Position numbers and translations under genes: made by a program. DNA of 64,000 nt, taken from Streptomyces sp. DvalAA-43. Lineage in GTDB: Bacteria > Actinomycetota > Actinomycetes > Streptomycetales > Streptomycetaceae. Below the pieces are notes generated by a model, which saw only the letters and a program-made list of their open reading frames with translations, was not told where the DNA came from and made no database searches. Below, one piece after another: positions 24,676-32,952 of the stretch. The first letter of the stretch is position 1, and each line of letters begins with the position of its first letter. The stretch lies in the NCBI RefSeq assembly GCF_900091725.1, contig NZ_FMBW01000087.1, positions 310,001-374,000 on the forward strand, in the 5' to 3' direction.

Positions 24676-26102
24676 GCACCGCCGGAAAGCAGACCGCCGC
24701 CGGAGCACCCTCCGACGGCCTGGCCCACCGCTCCGTCTCCACGTTCGAGGTCGGCGCGCAGAGCGTCGCGAACGTCGCGCCCAGCGCCGTCATCGCGTTC
24801 GCCCCCGCCAGCATGGCGGCCTCCGCGGGCAACGGCGCCTGGTTCTCCTTCTTCCTGGCCATGGCCGCCGTGCTCGCCATCGCGTACTGCATCTGCGTCT
24901 TCGCCCGCAGGCGGGCCGGGGTCGGTTCGCTGTACGCCTTCTCCCGGCTCTCGCTCGGGGCGCCCGGCTCGTTCGTGACCGGCTGGGCGCTGCTCATCGG
25001 CGCGGTGTGCATCGGCTCGGGTTCGCTGGCCGGTGCCGGTTACTACACGGCGCGCGCCCTCGACCAGATCGGCATCGGGATCTTCACCGGGATCACCGGC
25101 CAGATCCTGCTCGATGTGCTGCTGGCCGCCGTCGCGATGCGGCTGACGATCGCCAGTGTGCGGACGGCGGCCCGGGTCGCCTCGGTGCTGGAGGTCGTGT
25201 CGATCGTCCTGATCGTGGTCGTGCTGCTCCCCGCCTTCTTCAAGAGCGGGAACATCATCGACACCGACCAGCTGAGCCTGAGCGGTTCCACGCTCGACGG
25301 CATCGTCTTCGCCGTGGTGCTGGGTGTGCTCGGCTTCGTCGGCTTCGAGGGCGCCGCCTCGCTCGGCGCCGAGGCCACCGACCCGTACAAGGCGATCCCC
25401 CGCTCGGTGATGGGCAGCGCGATCCTGGCCGGTGTGCTCTACATGTTCGCGACGTACGCGCAGGTCGCCGGGTTCGGCGGGGCGGACGCGCTCGGGAGGA
25501 GCTCCGACCCGATGGACGAACTGGCGGAGATGTCCGGGCTGGGCTTCCTGAAGTTCTTCCTGCACGCGGGCTTCGCCGCGTCGTTCGTGGCCGTGGTGAT
25601 GGCCTGCATCACCGTCGCCGCCCGGCTGCTGTTCGGCATGGCGAAGGAGGGTGTGATGCCGGCCCGGCTCGGTGTCGCCCACCCGCGCCACCGCACCCCG
25701 TCCGCCGCGATCTGGACCATCACCCCGTTCGTCGTCGTCCCCGCGGTGCTCGTGGTCGGCGCCGGTACCGCGCCGCTGAACGCGACGTCGTACATCGACA
25801 CCATCGGCGTCTTCGGCTACATGCTCAGCTACACCCTGGTGTGTCTGGCCGCGCCGCTGTTCGTACGCCGGATCGGGGCCCGCGGCCTGCTGCTCACCTG
25901 GGGCCTCGGCCTGATCGGGGCCGCCGCGATGGTCTACGTCTTCTACCGCAACCTGTGGCCGGTCCCCGAGTGGCCGCTGAACGTGCTGCCGTACGTGTTC
26001 GTCGGCGCGCTGGTCGTCGGTGTCATCGGCTTCGCCGTGCTGCGGGTCCGCAGGCCGGAAATCGCCCAGCGCGCGGGAACGTTCGCGGACGACCTGGACT
26101 GA
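24672..26102 (+). CDS. APC-superfamily permease
   Basis: 476 aa with about 12 membrane segments. The start of TM1 has SVANVAPSAVIAFAP, TM6 has GFVGFEGAASLGAEATDPYKAIPRSV, and TM8 has ITVAARLLFGMAKEGVMPARLG. All are typical of amino acid/polyamine/organocation (APC) carriers. It overlaps the alcohol dehydrogenase and is the last gene of the operon. The substrate is probably an amino acid or amino alcohol (inference from the partner enzyme and the PuuR-like regulator). Confidence 0.9.
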   Translation: MSTAGKQTAAGAPSDGLAHRSVSTFEVGAQSVANVAPSAVIAFAPASMAASAGNGAWFSFFLAMAAVLAIAYCICVFARRRAGVGSLYAFSRLSLGAPGSFVTGWALLIGAVCIGSGSLAGAGYYTARALDQIGIGIFTGITGQILLDVLLAAVAMRLTIASVRTAARVASVLEVVSIVLIVVVLLPAFFKSGNIIDTDQLSLSGSTLDGIVFAVVLGVLGFVGFEGAASLGAEATDPYKAIPRSVMGSAILAGVLYMFATYAQVAGFGGADALGRSSDPMDELAEMSGLGFLKFFLHAGFAASFVAVVMACITVAARLLFGMAKEGVMPARLGVAHPRHRTPSAAIWTITPFVVVPAVLVVGAGTAPLNATSYIDTIGVFGYMLSYTLVCLAAPLFVRRIGARGLLLTWGLGLIGAAAMVYVFYRNLWPVPEWPLNVLPYVFVGALVVGVIGFAVLRVRRPEIAQRAGTFADDLD

Positions 26103-26146
26103 CCCGGCCGCGCCTCTCCTCCTCTGTCCCTACTCTCTCCCCTCCC

Positions 26147-26193
26147 CCGGAGCCCCGGCCCGTCCGCACCCCGCGGCGGGGCCGGGGCTCCGG
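26147..26193 (+). terminator. Terminator after the APC permease
   Basis: A perfect 14-bp stem CCGGAGCCCCGGCC / GGCCGGGGCTCCGG has a 19-base loop. It is preceded by a pyrimidine-rich stretch (26113-26148). The following 26194-26320 should contain the promoter of the pilin-like gene. Confidence 0.75.
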
Positions 26194-26320
26194 CCGTTGG
26201 GCCCGACTTTGGGGCCAAGGGCCCAGGTCACCCGGCTCGTACGTCCGTACGCTCACGTCCACACCCGCATGTGGAATCGCGGGCACAGGCAGGGCACTTG
26301 GGCTTCGGAGAGGAAGAACC

Positions 26321-28324
26321 GTGACGGGTGGCGGGGGCTGGGGAAGCGGAGGCGCGGGCCGCATACCGCCGGGGAACGGGGGTGGTGGCTCCGGCGCGAG
26401 CGGTGGCGTGTTCTTCGCGCTGACCCGCAGCTGGGCCGCCGGCGCCCTGGTCTACATCGCCGCCGGTTATCTGGTCTCGCGCGGGCTCGTCGAACTGCTG
26501 GCCACCGACGAACGCCTCGCGAGCTTCGGCTGGCGGCTGGCCCTGCTGCACGTCCCCAGCGTCATCACGACCGTCCTCACGGTCCTGGCCGCCGCCCGTG
26601 TCCTGCCCGACGAGCACCGCGAGTCCCGCCCGCTGACGCTCCTCGCCGCCCTCACCGTCCCGCTGGCCGCGCTCGTCTACGGGCTCGCCGTGTCCTGGCA
26701 TCTGGTGGACGTCGAGGGCACGTTGATGCCGATGGTCTCGCTGGCGACCGGCGCGGCGGCGGGGCTGGCCGTCGACCGGCTGCTGGACGACCGCGCGGAC
26801 GAGCCGGAGCCCGCCCCGTACCGCCCGTACTCCTGGCGGGACGGCGGCGCCACCGCCATGGAGTACCTCGGGGTGATCGTCCTCGTGGTCACGCTGATCG
26901 GCGCGATGGCCATGGCGGGTGTCGGCGGGCAGATCGGCGAGCGCATCCGCTGCGCGATCAGCTCGATGGGCGGCGGCGGTGGCGGCTGCTCCACGGGAAG
27001 CGGCGGCGACACCGCCGCGAAGCCGAAGACGGACGCCGACTACGAGCCCAAGATGTGCCAGGTCTCCAGCGTCTCCGACACCGTCGGCGACAAGGTGAAG
27101 ATCGGCTGGTTCGAGTGGGGCAACGAGTACGGCTTCCAGCAGAAGGTCAGCCAGGCCAAGACGGATGTGAACGGTGACGGCAAGGTCGACGAGAGCGACA
27201 AGCTGGTCTACATGACGTTCACCGACGCCGCCTCGGCCGGTGCCACCGCCAGTACCCCCGGCGTCAAGCTCGGCAAGCTGGGCAAGGCGGATGTGGACGT
27301 CGGCGGCGGCATCAAGATCACCAACGGTGACACCTGGGTCTTCAAGAGCGAGGAGGACGCCAAGAAGATGCGGGACGACATCGAGGAAATGAAGATGTGG
27401 GAGACCTCCACCAAGTACAGCGGCGGTTACGGCGGCGGCTGGTACTCCGGGATGAAGTGGGCCGACAAGAAGAAGGACGTCGAGAGCAAGATCGGCGACA
27501 AGAAGATCTCGTACTCGACCATCGGTCTCAACGCGTACGCGGACGGCGGCCTGTCCATCAGCGCGGGCGACGAGGCCAAGCTCGGCGCGAAGCTCGGCGG
27601 CAAGGCGAAGTTCTCCCCCGAGGTCACCATCACCAAGGACGACGTCAACGGCAACGAGTCGTACACGTACACCGCCAAGCTGGAGCTGGAGGGCAAGGTC
27701 AGCGGTTCGGCCGGCCCGCTGGGCGGTGCGGCCTCCGCGAAGGACAACCGGACCGGGGCGGTCACCGTCACCCGCGACCAGAAGACCGGAAAGATCGTCC
27801 GGATCGACATGACCCAGACCGTCGAGAACGGCGCGACGTCCCACAAGGGCGACATCAGCGGCGACAACGGCGAGAAGGGCAAGGACAAGCGCGGCGGCAA
27901 GGTCAGCGGCTCCGACTCCTCCGGCGAGACCGGCATCGAGGTCCTGACCAACTCGATCGTCTTCGGCAAGGACACCGACAAGGCCACCGAGGACAAGCGC
28001 GCCATCGCCGAGCAGTGGCTGGACGGTTCCGGCAACAACACCGCCCCGTTCGAGTACATGTTCGGCGACCACGCCCTGGACCAGAAGCCCACCGGAACCG
28101 ACCCCTTCGACCAGCTGATGTACGAGGACGGGCTGTCGAGCAGGATGAAGTACACCGGTCAGACGGACGCCCAGGAGTTCGGCTTCGAGGTCTCGCTCGG
28201 CATGAGTCTGGGATTCTCCCTCTCCGACGAGCACAAGAAGGAGACACTGACGGACGCGGAGTTCCTCGGGGCTCCGCAGGGCGACAAGCGCTCGTACCTG
28301 CCGTACAGCTACTGCGCGAAGTAG
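26321..28324 (+). CDS. Large pilin-like fusion protein: 4 TM, internal Flp-type prepilin motif, exported C-terminal domain
   Basis: 667 aa. A Gly-rich start is followed by about four membrane segments (near 38-58, 74-94, 105-127 and 134-152). An internal prepilin signal comes next: WRDGG (Gly176) then ATAMEYLGVIVLVV, with Glu181 at +5. This copies the Flp pilin in this window (DRG then QTAFEYLGIILVVV). Downstream lies a Cys/Gly linker, an EF-hand-like loop DVNGDGKVDESD (282-293) and a lysine-rich, beta-strand-rich domain with no recognised family. The GTG at 26321 has GGAGAGGAAG upstream. Cleavage after Gly176 would release a pilin-like protein of about 490 residues. A lipoprotein gene follows. 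Function unknown. Confidence 0.8.
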   Translation: MTGGGGWGSGGAGRIPPGNGGGGSGASGGVFFALTRSWAAGALVYIAAGYLVSRGLVELLATDERLASFGWRLALLHVPSVITTVLTVLAAARVLPDEHRESRPLTLLAALTVPLAALVYGLAVSWHLVDVEGTLMPMVSLATGAAAGLAVDRLLDDRADEPEPAPYRPYSWRDGGATAMEYLGVIVLVVTLIGAMAMAGVGGQIGERIRCAISSMGGGGGGCSTGSGGDTAAKPKTDADYEPKMCQVSSVSDTVGDKVKIGWFEWGNEYGFQQKVSQAKTDVNGDGKVDESDKLVYMTFTDAASAGATASTPGVKLGKLGKADVDVGGGIKITNGDTWVFKSEEDAKKMRDDIEEMKMWETSTKYSGGYGGGWYSGMKWADKKKDVESKIGDKKISYSTIGLNAYADGGLSISAGDEAKLGAKLGGKAKFSPEVTITKDDVNGNESYTYTAKLELEGKVSGSAGPLGGAASAKDNRTGAVTVTRDQKTGKIVRIDMTQTVENGATSHKGDISGDNGEKGKDKRGGKVSGSDSSGETGIEVLTNSIVFGKDTDKATEDKRAIAEQWLDGSGNNTAPFEYMFGDHALDQKPTGTDPFDQLMYEDGLSSRMKYTGQTDAQEFGFEVSLGMSLGFSLSDEHKKETLTDAEFLGAPQGDKRSYLPYSYCAK

Positions 28325-28367
28325 GAATTCGTACCTGCCGTACGGCTGCCGCGCGAAGCAGGAAGCA
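28294..28367 (+). repeat. 37-bp tandem duplication of the gene's 3' end
   Basis: Bases 28294-28330 (GTACCTGCCGTACAGCTACT...) contain the last codons and stop of the fusion gene. Bases 28331-28367 repeat them with a few substitutions, one of which turns the TAG stop into CAG. The second copy is therefore not translated in frame. Confidence 0.8.
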
Positions 28368-28383
28368 GCCGTACGGCAGGTAC
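28331..28383 (+). terminator. Perfect 19-bp hairpin after the pilin-like gene
   Basis: GTACCTGCCGTACGGCTGC (28331-28349) is exactly mirrored by GCAGCCGTACGGCAGGTAC (28365-28383) around a 15-base loop. The left arm is part of the duplicated gene end. It probably terminates or attenuates transcription before the lipoprotein gene. Confidence 0.75.
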
Positions 28384-28428
28384 GGCTCCGGGGCGCGGCA
28401 ACCACGCACGACGAAGAGGCGATAGGCG

Positions 28429-29010
28429 ATGACGACGAAGAAGACGTACCGGACGATCGGCGCGATCACTGCCGCCGCCATCGGCTTCGCCCTGCTCGCC
28501 GGCTGCGGCGGGGACACCGCCGCGCTCCCGGGGGGCTGGGAGAAGCTCGACACCAAGAGCCTCTCCGTCGGCTACCCCGGCGACAAGGGCTACAAGGAGC
28601 AGCCCGTGGCCGAGCGGGCCAAGGCCAACGCGGCCGTCGCGGTCAAGGAGGAGGGCGGACTGCGCACCGGCATGGTCTCCGTGCAGCTCGACTTCGCCAC
28701 GGGCGTGGACAGCGCCGCCGAGGCGGCGTCCGCGGCGGGCGCCGGCATCGGTCTGGGGGCGACCCGCAAGGGGACCGAGGAGGTGCGGCTCGCGGGTGCG
28801 GAGAGCGCCCGTGACGCGCGCCGGATCGACTACGAGTTCACGTCGAGCGGCGAGGACCGGACACCGGCGCAGGGCACCCGGATGACGGGGGTCGTGGTGG
28901 CGGGCGTCGATTCCAAGGACGTGCCGTTCGCGGTCCGGATCAATGCGGTGAAGGGCTCGCTGAGCCCGAAGGACCTCGACGCGTTCGTCGACTCGATCAC
29001 GGTCAAGTAG
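28429..29010 (+). CDS. Lipoprotein, unknown function
   Basis: 193 aa. The signal peptide ends in the lipobox LLAGC (Cys26). The mature part is a compact alpha/beta domain with SVGYPGDKGYKEQP, VSVQLDF, RRIDYEF and VAGVDSKDVPFAVRINAV, and ends KDLDAFVDSITVK. This pattern is common in small actinobacterial lipoproteins beside secreted partners. It follows the large pilin-like protein and precedes a DUF3592 protein on the same strand, so it may act as an envelope partner (inference). Confidence 0.8.
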   Translation: MTTKKTYRTIGAITAAAIGFALLAGCGGDTAALPGGWEKLDTKSLSVGYPGDKGYKEQPVAERAKANAAVAVKEEGGLRTGMVSVQLDFATGVDSAAEAASAAGAGIGLGATRKGTEEVRLAGAESARDARRIDYEFTSSGEDRTPAQGTRMTGVVVAGVDSKDVPFAVRINAVKGSLSPKDLDAFVDSITVK

Positions 29011-29030
29011 CGGATCGGGAGCACTCGTCC

Positions 29031-29480
29031 ATGCAGATCCTGCCCGGCGGCACGGCCACGTTCCTGCTGCTGTTCGGCCTGTTCCTCGGCGCGTTCGCGA
29101 TCCGTTCCGCGCTGCGGCTGAACCGGGTGCTGCGGCTGGTGCGGCACGGCGAACGCGCCGAGGGGCGGTGCGCGGACCGCCGGACGGCCGACCGGGGGCC
29201 GGGCATGGAGCGGGGTCACGCCACCGAGTACGTCTTCGCGTTCCGCACCCGTGACGGCCGCGACATCGAGTTCACCGACCATGCCCCGGGCCCGTTCGGC
29301 TTCGGGGTCGGGGCGCCGGTCCGGGTCAGCTACGACCCGGCGGACCCGGCGCGGAGCGCCACGGTGGCCGGGCCGGGGGCGTGGGGTCCGGTGGTGATGC
29401 CCGTGGTGTTCACGCTCATGCTCGGGGCGTTCGCGGTGGGGCTGCTGCTGGGGTTCGCGGCGATGCGGGGCTGGGTCTGA
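29031..29480 (+). CDS. DUF3592-type membrane protein
   Basis: 149 aa. Two membrane segments (about residues 7-27 and 120-145) flank a beta-rich domain with HATEYVFAFRTRDGRDIEFTDHAPGP and VRVSYDPADPARS. This is the arrangement of DUF3592 proteins. It starts 20 bases after the lipoprotein stop behind CGGGAG. Function unknown. Confidence 0.8.
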   Translation: MQILPGGTATFLLLFGLFLGAFAIRSALRLNRVLRLVRHGERAEGRCADRRTADRGPGMERGHATEYVFAFRTRDGRDIEFTDHAPGPFGFGVGAPVRVSYDPADPARSATVAGPGAWGPVVMPVVFTLMLGAFAVGLLLGFAAMRGWV

Positions 29481-29519
29481 GGGATGCGCCTCCGCGTGGA
29501 GTACTCCGGCCCGCAGAAG

Positions 29520-30263
29520 TCAGAACTTGTCGCGGTCGATCGGCACCGGGAGCGGCGTCAGGGAGCCGGCCGCCCGCAGTTCCCTGTTGGCCTCGATGAT
29601 CGTCTCGTTGTCCGGCACGGTCGTGCCGCCTCGGGTGAGGTCGATGACCAGGCCGCCGGCGGCGGTGCGGATGTACGTGCCGTCGAGGCTCTCGGGGGCC
29701 GGCGCCGCCCGCCCTGCGGAGAGGTAGACCGCCCGACCGCACCGGGGGTGGGAATTCTGCAGCTCGAATTGCTCGGCCACCGCGTCGTACTGGGAATCGT
29801 TGTACACCTGACCGGCGTCGAGGTCCCAGGCTTCGGCGATGATCCGCAGAATCTCGGGAGCCCGCCGGATCACCTCGGTCGATTCGTCCAACTCGCGCGA
29901 GCGGAAAGCGAGCGAGATCGAATTCGTGACGTACGGCGACGACCCACCCGCGTGAATTGCCGTGGTGACGCGCAATTTCCCGGGATTATGTGCCCAGAGG
30001 GAGGTCGTGTAGCCGACCACATCGAGATCGGGCCCTTCGTTCTTGCGCTCGATGTAGTCGGCCAGTACCTCTTCCGACACCGCGTCCCCGGACGGCAGCA
30101 CCACGGGGTCGGAGGCGTCTCCGCGCCCGGCGTCGTGCCAGTCGCCGAATGTGGCACCGTCCACTTCCTTGAGCGCGGTGAGAGTCCTTGCCCATCGTCT
30201 GCCGATCTCCTGGACATCCTCTTCCCGGACGCCCCAAGTACCGTTGACGACGACATCAAGCAC
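29520..30263 (-). CDS. Probable immunity protein, Imm52-like
   Basis: 247 aa soluble protein beginning VLDVVVNGTWGVREEDVQEIGRRWARTLTALKEVDGATFGDW. GTW near the start, a TFGDW segment, an alternating alpha/beta core and no signal peptide fit the Imm52 immunity family. Imm52 is described as the partner of Tox-REase-5 nucleases in polymorphic toxin systems. GTG 30263 is chosen because GGGAG lies six bases upstream. It starts 43 bases after the stop of the nuclease-bearing toxin, on the same strand, exactly where an immunity gene is expected. It would bind and block the toxin in the producing cell's cytosol. Family membership was judged by eye. Confidence 0.7.
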   Translation of the reverse strand: MLDVVVNGTWGVREEDVQEIGRRWARTLTALKEVDGATFGDWHDAGRGDASDPVVLPSGDAVSEEVLADYIERKNEGPDLDVVGYTTSLWAHNPGKLRVTTAIHAGGSSPYVTNSISLAFRSRELDESTEVIRRAPEILRIIAEAWDLDAGQVYNDSQYDAVAEQFELQNSHPRCGRAVYLSAGRAAPAPESLDGTYIRTAAGGLVIDLTRGGTTVPDNETIIEANRELRAAGSLTPLPVPIDRDKF

Positions 30264-30306
30264 TGAACTCTCCCTCAGCCTTCGGAATTGCGCCCGGCGC
30301 CCGCGT

Positions 30307-32757
30307 TCAGCCGACGACATCTCCCGGCGTGTTGATCACCTTAACGTCGATGTTCCGGCTTCGGAACATCTTCCGGGCCGCATCGGCGACGTCGGGATCG
30401 GACAGGTGCCATTCGACCGGCTTGCCCCGTGCGGCGTCCACCTGACGAGTAGCCTGGTCGGCCCAGCGGTTGGCGAGATCCGGCGCTAGTTCCCCGGTGT
30501 CGGCGTTGTAGTATTTCTTGCCCGTGTACCCGTACTTCGCCTCCAGGTACGTGCCCCGCGAGGCGTCCCAGCCGTCGAAGTCGACCGGCTTGCCCGTGAG
30601 CTTGTCCAGCGGGACCCGGTACTCCTTGCCACGGCCCACCTTCGAGATCTGCTCCTGGTAGCGGGCGCCCATCTCGGTCGGGTAGTTCCAGACGCCGGGC
30701 TTGATCTCCTGCCAGTTGCCCGAACCGCCGTCCTTGGCCCCGGCCGGCGGGTCCTTGAGGTCCTTGTACCAGGCCGGCTTCGGCTGGTTCTGGGCGTCTT
30801 GCAGGGCCTTCCGGCGCTTGGCCGCGTCCGCGGCCTTCTTCGCCTCGTCGGCCACCTTCTGGGCCTCGTCGGCGGCGGCCTTCTTCTCCGGGTCGACCTC
30901 GTCGCACTTGCCCATGAAGAAGCCGACAGGCACGGAGGCGGGCGGCGCGGCGACGAGGCCTGTGCCCGCGCCGGGCACCCCGATGCCCGTACCGCTGCCG
31001 TACGGGACCCGGACGCGACCGCCCATCCCGACGGTGCAGCCCTTGAGACCGGCCTTCTCGGCCGCGTCGTCGGCGTGCTTCTGCGCTTCCTTCGCGGCCT
31101 TCTCCGCGGCCGCGACATCGCCCGCCTTGGCTGCCTTCTTGGCCTTGGTCGCGGCCTCTCCGGCCTTCTCGGCGAACTCGCCCAGCTCGCCGAGTTTCCC
31201 GAACTTGCCCAGCTTTCCGAACTTGCCGACGAGCTTGCCCTCGCCGTATCCCGGAATGAACAGCGAGCCGATGTTCCAGAGACCGGTGCCGATCGCCTGG
31301 CCCTCGTTGCCGTTCTTCCACATGTCCCGGACCTCGTCGCCGATGAACATGTCGTCGAGGACCTTGAGGCCGGTGCCTCCGGATGCCTTGGTCCAGTCCC
31401 AGACCGCGCCGAAGTAGTCGCCGTCGGACCACTTGTCCCCGGCGCCCTTGGAGTCCTGGCTCCACTTGTCGCCGAGGCTCTTGCCGTAGTCCTTCAGGCC
31501 GTCCCAGGCCTTGCCGGGGTGGAAGATCGTGTCGAGCGTGCCGGTGACGTCGCCCCACAGCCCGTCGCCGACCAGGCCCTTGAAGAAGCCGCCGGTCTGG
31601 TGCGCGGCGCAGGAGAAGAAGGCGCCGACGCCCGAGGTGCAGCTCTCGCCGGGCTTCTCGTCGTTGCCGCCGCCGTCGTCCTGGCCGTCGCCGCCGTTCG
31701 GCTCCCCGGAGCTGTCCACGTCGTCGCCACCGTCGTCGACCTGGGTGGCGGGGTCACCTCCGGAGCTGCCGGAACTTCCCGAGCTGCCGTCGCTGCCGGA
31801 GCCGCCCGAACTACCCGCGCTGCCGGAACCGCCGGATGTGCTGGTCCCACCGGCCGTGTCGGAACCACCGGCGGCGTTGGAGCCACCAGCCGCGTCGGAA
31901 CCCCCGGCCGTGTCCGCCCCGCCGGAACCGGAACCAGAGCCCGACCCCGACCCGGAACCGGAGCCCGCCGGTCCCGATCCCCCGGAGTCGGTACCACCGG
32001 TGGCCACCGAGCCGCCCGAGTCCGTACCGCCGGACGCCGCCGTCCCGCCGGTGTCCTTGCCGTGCCCGGCCTCCACGTTGCTGCCGGGCGCCGGGCAGGA
32101 GCTCCCGGTGAGGCGGCAGATCGCGTCCTGCATCCCGCCGGTGATCTGGGCGGCGATCCCCGTGACGACGAGTCCGCCGATGAGGGCCACGACCACCAGG
32201 ATCATGCCCAGGTATTCCATCGCGGTCTGACCGGCGTCGTCCCGACGCCACTTGATCATGCGCGCGATACTGAACCGCCGGTGCGGCAAACGCTGTTCGA
32301 CAGGCAGCTCGAACCACTCGCGCGAGCTGGCCCGGAACAGCAGGACGACGACGGCGACCGGCATCACCAGCTGGGTGACCCCGCGCCCGCTGCCCCCGCC
32401 CAGGGTCGCCACCGCGCCGAGGACGAGCCAGACGTGCACGGCCAGCAGTCCGCGCCAGACCCAGACGCCGCCGGTGCGCACATACAGCGAGAGCACGAAC
32501 GCGAACACGCTCGGCAGCGCCGCGTACAACAGCAGCCCGAACAGCTGGCCGTCGACCTCATCGATCGCCGACGCCACCGTGAGCACGCCGATGCCGCCGA
32601 GGGCGGCAGCCGCGAAGAGGAGCCGTACGAGGATCAGCACCGCCTGCAACGGACGCGGCAGGGACTGCCTTCCCCCCTGCCGGCCCACGGCGACACCACC
32701 ACCGGCGACTCCCCCGCCGGCACCGCCCGATACCGCAAATCCGCCTATGCCAGACAC
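30307..32757 (-). CDS. Polymorphic toxin with internal Tad-prepilin module and C-terminal Tox-REase-5-like nuclease
   Basis: 816 aa. About four membrane segments come first (near 36-60, 66-92, 97-122 and 126-142). A basic stretch and an internal prepilin signal follow: RRDDAG (Gly176) then QTAMEYLGMILVVVALIGG, Glu at +5. Next are a long Gly/Ser/Asp-rich linker (about 230-370), a helical Lys/Ala-rich region and, at about 697-816, a restriction-endonuclease-like toxin domain. Its likely active site is DFDG (Asp728) with LEAKYGY (Glu739-x-Lys741), ending VEWHLSDPDVADAARKMF...VKVINTP. Such domains cut DNA. GTG 32757 has GGGGGA upstream. The immunity gene follows. The toxin call is strong; pilus-linked delivery is inference. 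Confidence 0.82.
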   Translation of the reverse strand: MSGIGGFAVSGGAGGGVAGGGVAVGRQGGRQSLPRPLQAVLILVRLLFAAAALGGIGVLTVASAIDEVDGQLFGLLLYAALPSVFAFVLSLYVRTGGVWVWRGLLAVHVWLVLGAVATLGGGSGRGVTQLVMPVAVVVLLFRASSREWFELPVEQRLPHRRFSIARMIKWRRDDAGQTAMEYLGMILVVVALIGGLVVTGIAAQITGGMQDAICRLTGSSCPAPGSNVEAGHGKDTGGTAASGGTDSGGSVATGGTDSGGSGPAGSGSGSGSGSGSGSGGADTAGGSDAAGGSNAAGGSDTAGGTSTSGGSGSAGSSGGSGSDGSSGSSGSSGGDPATQVDDGGDDVDSSGEPNGGDGQDDGGGNDEKPGESCTSGVGAFFSCAAHQTGGFFKGLVGDGLWGDVTGTLDTIFHPGKAWDGLKDYGKSLGDKWSQDSKGAGDKWSDGDYFGAVWDWTKASGGTGLKVLDDMFIGDEVRDMWKNGNEGQAIGTGLWNIGSLFIPGYGEGKLVGKFGKLGKFGKLGELGEFAEKAGEAATKAKKAAKAGDVAAAEKAAKEAQKHADDAAEKAGLKGCTVGMGGRVRVPYGSGTGIGVPGAGTGLVAAPPASVPVGFFMGKCDEVDPEKKAAADEAQKVADEAKKAADAAKRRKALQDAQNQPKPAWYKDLKDPPAGAKDGGSGNWQEIKPGVWNYPTEMGARYQEQISKVGRGKEYRVPLDKLTGKPVDFDGWDASRGTYLEAKYGYTGKKYYNADTGELAPDLANRWADQATRQVDAARGKPVEWHLSDPDVADAARKMFRSRNIDVKVINTPGDVVG

Positions 32758-32952
32758 GACGAGTCCCCCAGCTTGCCGGTGTACGGCCACAGTTCAGCCA
32801 CTCCACGCATCCGACCACACCGGCACCCTTCGGGGCATGGGCCTCAGGACCCAATGCAAGGCTCAAAGTTGCCGAATACGACGGAAGTCGCGAAGCGACG
32901 GACGTCACGAAGCCGCGAACGTCACGAAGCGGCGGAACCGGGGGCCGCCCCG

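Noticed and set aside
26228..28405. 725-codon minus-strand frame opposite the pilin-like gene
   Set aside because: It is Val/Leu/Gly/Arg-rich shadow coding with no ribosome site and no domain.
31910..31990. Gly/Ser/Asp repeats of the toxin linker as a DNA repeat element
   Set aside because: They are codon-level repeats of a flexible protein linker inside a clear frame, not an independent element.
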